From: Shinella sp. CPCC 101442
GTDB lineage: Bacteria; Pseudomonadota; Alphaproteobacteria; Rhizobiales; Rhizobiaceae
Assembly (NCBI RefSeq): GCF_024704725.1
Contig: NZ_JALIQS010000002.1
Location: 1-64,000 of the forward strand
Reading direction: 5' to 3'
Length of the DNA: 64,000 nucleotides
The translations under genes were made by a program, and so were the position numbers. Under the pieces are notes generated by a model. That model ran no database searches, was not told the origin of the DNA, and saw only the letters and a list, made by a program, of their open reading frames with translations. Of the stretch, positions 31,544-39,595 are shown in pieces; positions within the stretch are counted from its first letter, which is position 1; each line of letters starts with the position of its first letter.

Positions 31544-32717
31544 GTTTGCCCTCCAAGAAAGCGGCCCAATCGTCCATCAATTTCCGGCGCTTTGCCAGCG
31601 CGTCTCCGCGGCGATACGCACGCTCTACCGAATCGCCAACGGAATGCGCCAGCGCAGCCTCGGCCACCTCCCTTTGATGCCCGGTTTCTTCGGCGGCCCA
31701 ATCACGGAATGCGCTTCGAAAACCATGCACGGTAAAAGCCGACGCACCCACGTCGTCGAGAACGTTCGCCAGCGCTACGTCGGACAGCGGCCTCTTCAGC
31801 TTTTTACCTGGAAAAACCAAATCGTTTATCGCGTTCTCCCGCATCTCTTCCACAATCTGCAGGGCACGCGCGCAAAGAGGGACGCGATGCTCGCGCGGCT
31901 CCTTCATTCGTTCCTTCGGCACGGTCCACACCGCTTTCCCAATGTCGAATTCAGCGATCGGCGCTCCGCGCGTCTCCCCGCTCCTTGCGGCAGTCAAAAT
32001 AGTGAATTCCAGTGCTCGCGCGACAACACCAGGAACCGCGCGGAGCTTCTTCATGAAGGCAGGAAGCTCGGAGTACGGAATTGCGGCATGGTGCCCCCGT
32101 ATCAGTTTTTTGGGCCTAGGAAGTATCTGATCTAAATGGCCAGCCCATGCCGCCGGATTGTCTCCGCTTCGGAGACCCCTCGCCTTCGCGTGGTCGAGCA
32201 CCAATTTAATCCGCTCGCGGGTTTTAGTCGCAGTCTCGGGTTTTGATCCCCATAGGGGCGTCAGCACTCGAACAACCGCGTCAGTGTCGACGTCGGCTAC
32301 AGGGATCTTTCTCAGCCCTTTAGCGTATGTCGCCGCAAATCGCTCCCACGCCGGCAAGGTCTGCTTTCCACGCCACTTAGGCGACATTGTCTTGATGTAT
32401 TCGTCGGCCAGCGCTCCGAACAGGACCGGTTTCACGTTCCTCTGCCGCTCTTCCATCTCGGCAAACGGGTCACCGCCCCGCCCAAGGATCGTCCTTATCT
32501 CGTCGGCCTTCTGCCGGGCAGCAGCGAGAGACACCTGCCCGGTCCCGCTACCGAACGGTCCGAGTCCCATCTCTCGCCGTCGGCCGTGCCGCACGAAGAT
32601 GAAAACCCAGTTACGGTTTCCACTTTTGGATGTGTGGAGCCATAGCCCATCGCCGTCGCGGAGCTTAGGCTTCGCAGCGGCCTTAATCTCAGCCACCGTC
32701 AGCAGATTCCTCGCCAC
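31527..32717 (-). CDS. tyrosine-type phage integrase (396 aa)
   Basis: This has an N-terminal DUF4102-type arm-binding domain (residues 1-90: LRDGDGLWLHTSKSGNRNWVFIF), a core-binding SAM-like domain (95-190) and the catalytic domain. The catalytic set is Arg245 (LTAARSGE), a Lys near 269-272, His331 and Arg334 (VHGFRSAFRDW), His358 (LAHSVG) and Tyr368 (VERAYRRGD). It catalyses site-specific recombination at att. It is the outermost phage gene on the right, so the right attachment site should lie between 32718 and about 32890. Confidence 0.95.
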   Translation of the reverse strand: MARNLLTVAEIKAAAKPKLRDGDGLWLHTSKSGNRNWVFIFVRHGRRREMGLGPFGSGTGQVSLAAARQKADEIRTILGRGGDPFAEMEERQRNVKPVLFGALADEYIKTMSPKWRGKQTLPAWERFAATYAKGLRKIPVADVDTDAVVRVLTPLWGSKPETATKTRERIKLVLDHAKARGLRSGDNPAAWAGHLDQILPRPKKLIRGHHAAIPYSELPAFMKKLRAVPGVVARALEFTILTAARSGETRGAPIAEFDIGKAVWTVPKERMKEPREHRVPLCARALQIVEEMRENAINDLVFPGKKLKRPLSDVALANVLDDVGASAFTVHGFRSAFRDWAAEETGHQREVAEAALAHSVGDSVERAYRRGDALAKRRKLMDDWAAFLEGKHGTAT

Positions 32718-32888
32718 TCTAATCCTAACCTCACTCCTAATATGCCGGGTGCGCTACATATGTATGCGGGTAGACGCCGATCACTCGTATATATAATGAA
32801 ATTAGGAGCAAAGCCCAAGTGGGTGACGAGAAAAGACAGGAGTTTCAGCAACTTACATCCGGCCCGGGGAGCCAAATTCCAAGCTAAG
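32718..32888 (+). other. prophage-host junction region; possible attR and end of an interrupted host gene
   Basis: Upstream of the integrase, a plus-strand frame opens after a TAG near 32768 and runs to TAA at 32885-32887 with coding-like end sequence (KAQVGDEKRQEFQQLTSG). It has no start. A strong terminator begins one base after that TAA. This would fit the 3' end of a host gene cut by integration. No matching repeat was found in positions 1-1200, so the left attachment site may lie outside the window. Confidence 0.3.
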
Positions 32889-32932
32889 CGCCTGTTGCCG
32901 TCGAGAAATCCGGTAACAGGCGTTTTCCTTTC
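32889..32932 (+). terminator. strong Rho-independent terminator, plus strand
   Basis: CGCCTGTTGCCG (32889-32900) pairs with CGGTAACAGGCG (32911-32922), with one G-T pair and a 10-base loop. TTTTCCTTTCC follows. It insulates the host side from the prophage. Confidence 0.9.
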
Positions 32933-33224
32933 CACACTTCCTCCCGCTTGTGAAATCCGCTTCGTCCGATGCCGGAGCCGACCCTCGATGCGGTTTCGCC
33001 AAGTCGCCTATGGCGACAGGCTCTGCCTGTTGCTGTGGTGGCTCGCCGAGAAGCCGGCATTGCTGCACCGAAGAGCCTGCCTCCAGGCCGGCAGCCACAA
33101 ACGTCCGGCGGCTCGACGGCACGAAGCATCGGTAAAGCCAGCAAGAACTCACTTGCCAAGATCGAACCGCGCCATATTTACTGCATCGAGCCTCGACAGG
33201 AGGCCAGCGACAAAAGGATTGGCA
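32933..33224. other. gap without a recognisable gene
   Basis: The plus frame that runs into DUF3597 through this region has no ribosome site, and its composition is like noise before 33225. The minus frames are Arg/Ser/Ala-rich shadows. The only feature I see is the AAAGGA ribosome site of DUF3597 at the right end. Confidence 0.4.
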
Positions 33225-33683
33225 ATGGGAATCTTCAGCTCCATCAAAGAAAAGCTATTAGGCAAGGCGGCAGAACCGGCCGCGGTTGAAACTGCATCGA
33301 CGAGGACCATCGTGGCCAGCGATGTGAAGCCAGCGACCGCAGACGTGGCGGCAACGCCGAGCCTGGACAAGGAGGTCGGCGCAACACCGGCAGGGGCCAA
33401 CGCGGAACAGGTACGCCAGACCGCTCCCGTCGACGTTGCGGCCATTCTCGATGAAGCAGTCAAGAAGAACGGCCAGAAACTCGACTGGCGCCGCTCTATC
33501 GTCGATCTGCTCAAGGCGCTTGGTCTCGACGCAAGCCTTGCAGAGCGCAAGGAACTCGCTGACGAGCTGGGCTACACTGGCGACAAAAGCGATTCCGCCA
33601 CCATGAATATTTGGCTGCACAAGGCGCTGTTGAAGGCCCTGGCCGAGAACGGCGGCAAGGTACCTGCCGAACTGCTCGACTGA
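33225..33683 (+). CDS. DUF3597 protein (152 aa)
   Basis: The ATG at 33225 (MGIFSSIKEKLLGK) has AAAGGA upstream; longer in-frame starts are not supported. Residues 1-70 are an Ala/Thr-rich flexible part. The C-terminal DUF3597 domain begins about residue 75: VDVAAILDEAVKKNGQKLDWRRSIVDLLKALGLDASLAERKELADELGY. It is a small helical domain with similarity to LysM-neighbour stress proteins in proteobacteria. The function is unknown; the context (DUF892 next door) suggests stress response. Confidence 0.88.
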   Translation: MGIFSSIKEKLLGKAAEPAAVETASTRTIVASDVKPATADVAATPSLDKEVGATPAGANAEQVRQTAPVDVAAILDEAVKKNGQKLDWRRSIVDLLKALGLDASLAERKELADELGYTGDKSDSATMNIWLHKALLKALAENGGKVPAELLD

Positions 33684-33712
33684 CACGCAAAGCCCTCGCT
33701 CATTGAAGATCG

Positions 33713-33739
33713 CCGCTCGCCTGTCAGGGCGAGCGGTTT
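33713..33739 (+). terminator. probable weak Rho-independent terminator
   Basis: CCGCTCGCC (33713-33721) pairs with GGCGAGCGG (33728-33736), followed by only TTT. It lies 30 bases after the DUF3597 stop. Confidence 0.55.
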
Positions 33740-33934
33740 GCCGGCGCTCCGCAGCGGATGGCGCGGCGCCGACTTGCGGTGTGTTCCAATAGAAGGCTGC
33801 TCTCACCGGAGCCCGTCTGGAGTTGCAAGAACCATCCGGAAACACCCGGCTAGGCCTCCTCCCTCTCCGTGGCACCGGAACAAATGCGGCGCTGCCTCAT
33901 TGCCCTTCCGCCATTTGGCAATGAGGAGATCCCA

Positions 33935-34429
33935 ATGAAAACGCTATCCGATATTTTCGAGCATACGCTTCAGGACATCTACTACGCTGAAAACGCCATC
34001 ACCAAGGCGTTGCCGAAGGTTGCCCAAGCAGCCAGAAGTGCTGAGCTGAAGAAGGCCGCAGAGGAGCACCTCGCGGAAACGAAAGAGCAGATAAAAAAAC
34101 TCGAGCAGGTCTTCAAGTCGATCGGCAAGAAGGCATCGGGCGAAAAGTGCGATGCCATCGAGGGCCTGATCAAGGAAGCTGGTGGCCTCATGAAAGAGGC
34201 CGAAGGCACGGCGCTCGACGCCGGCCTGCTCGCCGCCTGCCAGGCCATAGAACACTACGAGATCGCACGGTACGGCTCGCTCCGCGAGTGGGCCAAGGAT
34301 CTTGGTCATGACGAGGCACACAAGCTTCTCAGCGAGATCCTCGACCAGGAGAAGGCCACCAACAACAAGCTGACGAACCTTGCTGTGACGTCGGTCAACA
34401 AGGTATCGGCCGCGAAGAAAGCGGCCTAG
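33935..34429 (+). CDS. DUF892 / YciF-family ferritin-like protein (164 aa)
   Basis: The start at 33935 (MKTLSDIFEHTLQDIYYAENAI) has GAGGAG upstream. The DUF892 four-helix pattern is complete. It has LQDIYYAENAITKALPKVAQAA, HLAETKEQIKKLEQVFKSIGKKA with an E-x-x-x-Q-type metal-binding helix, AGLLAACQAIEHYEIARYGSL with Glu-His-Tyr metal ligands, and DEAHKLLSEILDQEKATNNKLT. YciF-type proteins are stress-induced and ferritin-like. It ends in a clear terminator. Confidence 0.93.
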   Translation: MKTLSDIFEHTLQDIYYAENAITKALPKVAQAARSAELKKAAEEHLAETKEQIKKLEQVFKSIGKKASGEKCDAIEGLIKEAGGLMKEAEGTALDAGLLAACQAIEHYEIARYGSLREWAKDLGHDEAHKLLSEILDQEKATNNKLTNLAVTSVNKVSAAKKAA

Positions 34430-34453
34430 CTCCTGCGAAGTGATCCGAACGAC

Positions 34454-34484
34454 AAGCCGGCCGGTCTCTGGCCGGCTTTTCTTT
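34454..34484 (+). terminator. Rho-independent terminator
   Basis: AAGCCGGCC (34454-34462) pairs with GGCCGGCTT (34470-34478), followed by TTCTTT. It lies 25 bases after the DUF892 gene. Confidence 0.88.
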
Positions 34485-34580
34485 ACCAACGTGATGTGGC
34501 GGACAGAGCATGAGACCGTGATGGCGCCTTGACAAAATGCGCCAATGAGAACATATAGGGAACGTACACGGAGGTTACAG

Positions 34581-34748
34581 ATGCAGAACGATCCCGTCGC
34601 GAAGGCCCTCGCTGAGGTCGCCGCCAGCCGTGCCTGGCGCGAAAAGCGGGCAGAGCAGCGTGCGAAGCTCCTTGAAAAGGTCCAGGCCTCCAGCCGACCT
34701 CTCTACATACTCAAGAGCAAAAAGCAGCTGCAGCTGCACCTTCAATGA
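34581..34748 (+). CDS. small helical hypothetical protein (55 aa)
   Basis: I chose ATG 34581 (MQNDPVAKALAEVAASRAWRE) because GGAGG lies 9 bases upstream; the longer frame has no such site. The product is one long basic amphipathic helix (REKRAEQRAKLLEKVQAS) and a short tail. Its stop overlaps the next start as ATGA. The function is unknown. It is likely one of the small orphan regulators or structural peptides of rhizobia. Confidence 0.55.
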   Translation: MQNDPVAKALAEVAASRAWREKRAEQRAKLLEKVQASSRPLYILKSKKQLQLHLQ

Positions 34749-34924
34749 AACCGCAACTGCAAAACAAGGCGGACACCGAAGCCTTTGAGGTGCTCGCCCT
34801 TCATGATTGGGACGCGCTGGAGGCGATCCGCACACTCCTCGCCGAGCGTGACGCTGTGGAAGAGCGCTTGCGTATCGCGGTGATCGCAATGGGCCGCGGC
34901 TCTTCCAGAGGCTGGAAGCCTTAG
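34745..34924 (+). CDS. small hypothetical protein, ATGA-coupled (59 aa)
   Basis: This frame starts inside the stop of the 55-residue gene. The product begins MKPQLQNKADTEAFEVLALH, with a helical core (LEAIRTLLAERDAVEERLRIAV) and a basic Gly/Ser tail. The translation is coherent and acidic-helical, unlike shadow frames. The gene pair may encode a small two-protein complex. No family is recognised. Confidence 0.5.
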   Translation: MKPQLQNKADTEAFEVLALHDWDALEAIRTLLAERDAVEERLRIAVIAMGRGSSRGWKP

Positions 34925-35018
34925 TTGAAGGGCAACGGTGCCATTCGCAGAGCGTAGATTCACATTTGACGATTCAGCCAGCCCCATCAGCCAGGGGCTG
35001 TCTTGCAGCTGAGGCAAA

Positions 35019-35732
35019 TCAGGGTTTGACCACGACCTGTATTTGATTGCCGGAATAGCCCATCGTAAAGTCGTGCTCGACGCTTGACGCGAAGACATCA
35101 CTTTCTCCCGGTCCCCATAGCGCGATCTGTAGGGGCTGGCCGAAAAGACGAGCGGAGGCGCGGTACGTGCCAAAGGGGATTCCGGTAATGGCGAGGCCCT
35201 CGCCTGTCGAACGCACGGTCTTCACATAGACGGCGCCCGTCTCGGTGTTCACAAGCGTCACCTCGGTCGCGCTGAGATCCGTGTAGTCCATGATAGCGTT
35301 GTTCACGACGAAGATCCCGGCATTCCCGTAGGGCATGTCGTCAGAGCTTTCGACGATGCCCGTCGTAAAGTTTCGGACCGTGTCGCTGATCCCCGCAAAG
35401 GTAGAGGGATCACGAGCGACGGCATCGATGTTTGTTTCCCGGCCACCATTCACAACACGCTGGTAGGCATGGGCGGAATATTCGCCCGGCGGCAAATGAG
35501 CGGTGTCGATAAGATAACGACCATCGCCACCCGTCACCGTTTCGACCTTGATGCTTTCACCATGGCCCATGAGTTGGTCGGCGTTAAACGTCTGATACAC
35601 GACCTCGACATGCACGCCACCGAGCGGCTTGCCTTGATCGTCCACGACGATGCCGCTGACCGAGCCTGCGAAGGCGTATGATGGTCCCAAAAGACAGGCT
35701 GCAAGAACAAGCCCGGTTCGCTTCAGATACAT
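35019..35732 (-). CDS. secreted carboxypeptidase-regulatory-like domain protein (237 aa)
   Basis: I chose ATG 35732 (MYLKRTGLVLAACLLGPSYAFA), giving a clear signal peptide cleaved near residue 22; the longer frame adds an antisense-like Arg/His-rich tail. Residues 24-110 are a carboxypeptidase regulatory-like beta sandwich (SVSGIVVDDQGKPLGGVHVEVV, GRYLIDTAHLPPGEYSAHAYQ). A second similar fold appears near 165-210 (VTLVNTETGAVYVKTV, GIPFGTYRASARLFG). It is probably a periplasmic or surface adhesion/transport accessory. It is monocistronic. Confidence 0.75.
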   Translation of the reverse strand: MYLKRTGLVLAACLLGPSYAFAGSVSGIVVDDQGKPLGGVHVEVVYQTFNADQLMGHGESIKVETVTGGDGRYLIDTAHLPPGEYSAHAYQRVVNGGRETNIDAVARDPSTFAGISDTVRNFTTGIVESSDDMPYGNAGIFVVNNAIMDYTDLSATEVTLVNTETGAVYVKTVRSTGEGLAITGIPFGTYRASARLFGQPLQIALWGPGESDVFASSVEHDFTMGYSGNQIQVVVKP

Positions 35733-35824
35733 AACTCTCTCACTGGATTTTCTCGGCAAGCAGGTTCGACGGTCGCCACCTCGCCGGGCAAGCCAGGCTC
35801 TCAGCCCTGGCTGCTTCATGTCCC

Positions 35825-35992
35825 TCAGCATGGACTGTCGAGCCAACCGCGCCTCGCGCATTCGTCCATCGCCGCACTCATGGCTTTGGTGCGCGACGCA
35901 AACGGTCCCATCAGCATGATGACGTCTCCATCGAACATGATGGCGACCGTTCTGGTGGGCACGTCGAAAATTATCTGTGGTCGTGGCGGCAT
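35825..35992 (-). CDS. small hypothetical protein (55 aa)
   Basis: The ATG at 35992 follows GGAGG at about 10 bases. The product starts MPPRPQIIFDVPTRTVAIMF and continues DGDVIMLMGPF, KAMSAAMDECARRGWLD. Two strands followed by a helix suggest a tiny alpha/beta fold. It is 92 bases upstream of the secreted protein and on the same strand, perhaps cotranscribed. The function is unknown. Confidence 0.55.
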   Translation of the reverse strand: MPPRPQIIFDVPTRTVAIMFDGDVIMLMGPFASRTKAMSAAMDECARRGWLDSPC

Positions 35993-36045
35993 GTGGCACC
36001 GTCCTCCATCGTTCCGATCCTGCGATGACCGTCAGCTACACGTCC

Positions 36046-36198
36046 TCACCGCGCAGGAGGTGTGACCTCGGTGACAGGGAGGAAGACCGGAATGTGCTCG
36101 GAACGAGAGAGATCGACACCGTGAAGGATGTCGTTTGCAAGGCGCGCTAGACGATCCGGCCGGCTCTGAGGCGCGGCTTGCCTTGCGGGGTTTCTCAT
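36046..36198 (-). CDS. small hypothetical protein (50 aa)
   Basis: ATG 36198 (MRNPARQAAPQSRPDRLARL) is taken; a start at 36264 is also possible. Neither has a good ribosome site. The C-terminal part LARLANDILHGVDLSRSEHIPVFLPVTEV is coherent, so this is more than a shadow. The function is unknown. Confidence 0.4.
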   Translation of the reverse strand: MRNPARQAAPQSRPDRLARLANDILHGVDLSRSEHIPVFLPVTEVTPPAR

Positions 36199-36274
36199 GA
36201 GCTTGGACGCGGCGTGAACTGCCGTAGCTGTCGTAGCCTGTGTGGGCGGGGAAACAGGCCCCATAAGCTACTGA

Positions 36275-36436
36275 GGTCTGAAATGGCGAGGCGACGGTTC
36301 AGTCGCCGTATCGACGCGCACCGACGAATTCAAGCGGGAGGCGACCAAAGCCCCCGACCGGATTGCCGCGCACGTTTCTATCAACGCGAGAGGCACAGAC
36401 TATCGCAACAAAGGCGCCCCGAAGGGCTACCGATGA
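36275..36436 (+). pseudogene. possible remnant of a small gene
   Basis: After an in-frame TGA, a plus-strand frame encodes 53 residues ending at 36436. It has protein-like composition (STRTDEFKREATKAPDRIAA, then HVSINARGTDYRNKGAPKGYR) but no ATG, GTG or TTG start. It could be the C-terminal remnant of a small host gene that lost its start. Confidence 0.3.
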
Positions 36437-36458
36437 AAATCTTCATTGCCCGAACGGC

Positions 36459-36650
36459 TCACGCCCCGTGCCGCGGCGGAAGCTTTGTGTTCATCTGCAG
36501 TTCGTGACGAGTGGCGAAGCGGCCGAAGAGGAGGAGCAGCTTGCGCTCCTGCGCCTTGTCGAGCCCGTTCTTGCGGCAATGTTCCACCACATCGTGAATG
36601 GGACGGATCTGGCGGGGAATGAAATGGCGATTGTCGATATGGTGGGTCAT
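36459..36650 (-). CDS. small hypothetical protein (63 aa)
   Basis: GGAGGAG lies just upstream of the ATG at 36650. The product is basic and His-rich: MTHHIDNRHFIPRQIRPIHD, then VEHCRKNGLDKAQERKLLLLFG. It is mostly helical after residue 15. It follows the 69-residue gene, behind a terminator-like hairpin. No family is recognised, but it resembles small regulatory peptides that are common in rhizobial genomes. Confidence 0.6.
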   Translation of the reverse strand: MTHHIDNRHFIPRQIRPIHDVVEHCRKNGLDKAQERKLLLLFGRFATRHELQMNTKLPPRHGA

Positions 36651-36671
36651 GGATCTCCTCCGTAAGAACAG

Positions 36672-36712
36672 AGAAGAAATGCGCCGGACGAAACCTTGTT
36701 CCCCCGGCGCAT
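36672..36712 (-). terminator. probable terminator, minus strand
   Basis: ATGCGCCGG (36679-36687) pairs with CCGGCGCAT (36704-36712), and the minus strand then reads TTCTTCTCTGTT. It lies just after the stop of the 69-residue gene. Confidence 0.6.
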
Positions 36713-36719
36713 GGACTTT

Positions 36720-36929
36720 TCAGGGAACAAGCCCCGCGCCCATCTGGCCGGCCATGCGGACGGCACCGTAGTCGCGGTCATACGCATTGCGCCGGAAGGT
36801 CTTGCTGCGCTCGCGCGGGCGCGCGGAAGGGTCGGACAGCGGCGTGCCGATCATCCCGTCGGCAAAGGTGCCGGTTGCGACATCGTCTTCATTTTCGGTC
36901 GACTTCGTCTGAAACAATCCGAAAAACAT
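36720..36929 (-). CDS. small hypothetical protein (69 aa)
   Basis: The ATG at 36929 has GGAG upstream. The product starts MFFGLFQTKSTENEDDVATG and continues with a Gly/Pro/Ser-rich middle and a basic SARPRERSKTFRRNAYDRDYG, ending GQMGAGLVP. It has no domain and is probably disordered. It is monocistronic, upstream of a terminator-like hairpin. The function is unknown. Confidence 0.55.
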   Translation of the reverse strand: MFFGLFQTKSTENEDDVATGTFADGMIGTPLSDPSARPRERSKTFRRNAYDRDYGAVRMAGQMGAGLVP

Positions 36930-37156
36930 CTTGGTATCTCCAGTTTGCGCCCAAACGGACAGACAGGGAATTCCGTTCCCATTCCCCGCCGGATAGACGC
37001 AAAATTAACCATGCTTGCTAACAACTCGTTAAAGCCCCGTCATTTTTCGACCGCGCGACTGCATCCTTGTGATCCGACTTCCAAAGATTCACGTCTTGGC
37101 GTTGAGGAGCAATGGCGTTAGCCTACCCTCACGTCGGGTTGGCAAAGGGACAATCG

Positions 37157-38422
37157 ATGACGATTGAATTGATTTCAGAAAAGGCATTTTCCGAAGGCGT
37201 GCATCTGACGCCGGACAATATTGCGGAGCGGACCCGGGGCTTGCCCTTCAAGGCGCAGCTTGTTCTGCGTGGTCTGATCAAGCTCGAAGCCGGCACGCTG
37301 GCCATGACGATCCCCGGCGGGCGGACATTCGTGATATCCGGCAAAGTGCCCGGTCCGCATGCGACCGTCACGCTTCACAACTGGAAACTCGTGCACCGCG
37401 CGATCGGGGGCGGCGCGATCGGCGTTGCGGAAAGCTACATGGACGGCGACTGGGAAAGCCCGGATGCCGGCGCCTTCATGGAGCTCATCCTCGTCAACAC
37501 CGATGTGGTGCGCCACTATTCGAACGGCCCGCGCGGTCTCTTCCTGCTGGTGGAGAAATTTCGCCACTGGCTGAACGCCAACACGCGGCGTGGATCGCAG
37601 CGCAATATCTCCGCCCATTACGACCTCGGCAACGCCTTCTATTCGCAATGGCTGGACCCGACGATGACCTATTCCTCCGCGCTCTATTCCAACGGCGCGA
37701 ACGACCTCACCTCCGCCCAGCTTGCAAAGTACCGGGCGCTCGCGGAGGCGACAGGCATCGGCCCGCACGACCATGTGCTGGAGATCGGCTGCGGCTGGGG
37801 CGGTTTTGCGGAGTTTGCGGCAAGCGAGATCGGCTGCAAGGTCACGGGCCTCACGATCAGCCGCGAGCAACTCGCCTTCGCCCGCGAGCGCATTTCGAAG
37901 GCCGGGCTTGCCGACCGGGTGGAACTGAAATTCCAGGACTACCGCGACGAGACCGGCACCTATGACCGCATTGTCTCCATAGAAATGTTCGAGGCGGTCG
38001 GTGAAAAATACTGGCCGGATTATTTTTCCAAGCTCAACGAATGCCTGAAGCCCGGCGGACGGGCGGGCCTGCAGATCATCACCATTCTACAGGAGGCCTT
38101 CGAGGACTACCGGGCGAACCCGGATTTCATCCAGAAATACGTCTTTCCCGGCGGCATGCTGCCGACCCGCGAGCATCTTGCCGCGCTCGGCCGCCAGTTT
38201 GGCCTCTCCATGGCCTCGGACATGGGGTTTGGGCCGGACTATGCCCGCACGCTCGCGGAATGGCGCCATCGCTTCTGGGCGGCCTGGGAGCGCATCGTGC
38301 CGCTCGGCTTCGACGAGCGCTTCCGAAAGCTCTGGGAGTTCTATTTCTATTATTGCGAGGCGGGCTTTCGGGCGCGCAATATCGACGTGCGCCAGGTCGT
38401 TTACACGCGACCCGCCGGCTAA
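37157..38422 (+). CDS. cfa: cyclopropane-fatty-acyl-phospholipid synthase family protein (421 aa)
   Basis: This SAM-dependent enzyme adds a methylene bridge to unsaturated fatty acids of membrane phospholipids. ATG 37157 (MTIELISEKAFSEG) has AAGGGA upstream. Residues 1-110 are the N-terminal lipid-binding part. The methyltransferase core follows, with the SAM motif HVLEIGCGWGGFAEFA near 206 and LTISREQLAFARER after it. IVSIEMFEAVGEKYW and the C-terminal FYYCEAGFRARNIDVRQVV are typical of the CmaA/Cfa family. It is probably monocistronic, and the family is often stationary-phase induced. Confidence 0.92.
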   Translation: MTIELISEKAFSEGVHLTPDNIAERTRGLPFKAQLVLRGLIKLEAGTLAMTIPGGRTFVISGKVPGPHATVTLHNWKLVHRAIGGGAIGVAESYMDGDWESPDAGAFMELILVNTDVVRHYSNGPRGLFLLVEKFRHWLNANTRRGSQRNISAHYDLGNAFYSQWLDPTMTYSSALYSNGANDLTSAQLAKYRALAEATGIGPHDHVLEIGCGWGGFAEFAASEIGCKVTGLTISREQLAFARERISKAGLADRVELKFQDYRDETGTYDRIVSIEMFEAVGEKYWPDYFSKLNECLKPGGRAGLQIITILQEAFEDYRANPDFIQKYVFPGGMLPTREHLAALGRQFGLSMASDMGFGPDYARTLAEWRHRFWAAWERIVPLGFDERFRKLWEFYFYYCEAGFRARNIDVRQVVYTRPAG

Positions 38423-38549
38423 CACCCGCAGCGATGGAAAAAATCCCTCTTGAAGCCTTTCTGCGGGGAACACGATTTCTTGCAAAGTGCTGCTCGCCGG
38501 CCGAAAAGACGGTTCCAAATCTAGGCACATAACGCGAGGCTCGTCTCCC

Positions 38550-39590
38550 ATGTCCATTCTTCCGTCCGTTCTGGATGCAATCGGCAACACGCCGCTGATC
38601 CGCCTCAAGGGCGCCTCGGCGGCGACGGGCTGCGAAATCCTCGGCAAGGCGGAGTTCCTGAACCCCGGCCAGTCGGTGAAGGACCGTGCGGCGCTGTCGA
38701 TCATCCGCAAGGCGGAAGCGGCCGGGCAACTGCGGCCGGGCGGCGTCATCGTCGAGGGCACGGCCGGCAATACGGGCATCGGTCTTGCGCTCGTCGCCAA
38801 GGCGCTCGGCTATCGCGCTATCATCGTGATCCCGGAAACCCAGAGCCAGGAAAAGAAGGATGCCATCCGCGGCCTCGGCGCCGAACTCGTCGAGGTGCCG
38901 GCCGTTCCCTACAAGAACCCGAACAACTACGTGAAGCTTTCCGGTCGCCTTGCCGAGCAGCTCGCGAGGACGGAACCGAACGGTGCCATCTGGGCCAACC
39001 AGTTCGACAACGTCGCCAACCGCGATGCCCATATCGAAACCACGGCACCTGAAATCTGGCGCGATACGAACGGCAAGGTGGACGGTTTTGTCTCGGCTGT
39101 CGGCTCGGGCGGCACGCTGGCGGGTGTTGCTGCCGGCCTTCGCGCGAAAAACCCTGCGATCAAGATCGCGCTTGCGGATCCGGATGGCGCGGCACTCTAC
39201 AGCTACTACTCCAATGGGGAATTGAAGTCGTCGGGCAGCTCGATCACGGAAGGCATCGGCCAGGGCCGCATCACGGCGAACCTCGAAGGCTTTACGCCTG
39301 ACTATTCCTACAACATCCCGGACACCGAGGCCGTTCCGCTGGTCTTCGATCTCATCGAGAACGAGGGAATCGCCGTCGGCGGCTCGTCGGCCATCAACAT
39401 TGCGGGCGCGATCCGTCTTGCCAGGGATCTCGGCCCCGGCCACACGATCGTGACGATCCTCTGCGACTATGCTAACCGCTATCAGTCCAAACTCTTCAAT
39501 CCGGACTTCCTCGATTCGAAGGGCCTGCCCGTTCCGGCATGGCTGAAGGCGAAATCGGCGATCAAGGTCCCCTATCAGCCAGTCGAATAG
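38550..39590 (+). CDS. cysK: cysteine synthase / O-acetylserine sulfhydrylase-type PLP enzyme (346 aa)
   Basis: This beta-family PLP enzyme makes cysteine from O-acetylserine and sulfide. The PLP lysine is Lys44 in NPGQSVKDRAA. The substrate loop is EGTAGNTGIG (near 72), and the phosphate-binding motif is GSGGTLAG (about 188). It ends with ITEGIGQGRITANLE and VGGSSAINIAGAI, typical of CysK/CysM. At 346 residues it is longer than E. coli CysK. I chose ATG 38550, beside a GGCTCG leader; a longer frame adds only noise. The gene opens a four-gene unit of sulfur and alanine functions. Confidence 0.9.
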   Translation: MSILPSVLDAIGNTPLIRLKGASAATGCEILGKAEFLNPGQSVKDRAALSIIRKAEAAGQLRPGGVIVEGTAGNTGIGLALVAKALGYRAIIVIPETQSQEKKDAIRGLGAELVEVPAVPYKNPNNYVKLSGRLAEQLARTEPNGAIWANQFDNVANRDAHIETTAPEIWRDTNGKVDGFVSAVGSGGTLAGVAAGLRAKNPAIKIALADPDGAALYSYYSNGELKSSGSSITEGIGQGRITANLEGFTPDYSYNIPDTEAVPLVFDLIENEGIAVGGSSAINIAGAIRLARDLGPGHTIVTILCDYANRYQSKLFNPDFLDSKGLPVPAWLKAKSAIKVPYQPVE

Positions 39591-39595
39591 GTCTC

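Noticed and set aside
32742-33224. N-terminal extension of the DUF3597 protein
   Set aside because: The in-frame extension crosses a strong terminator and has no ribosome site or protein-like pattern; ATG 33225 has AAAGGA.
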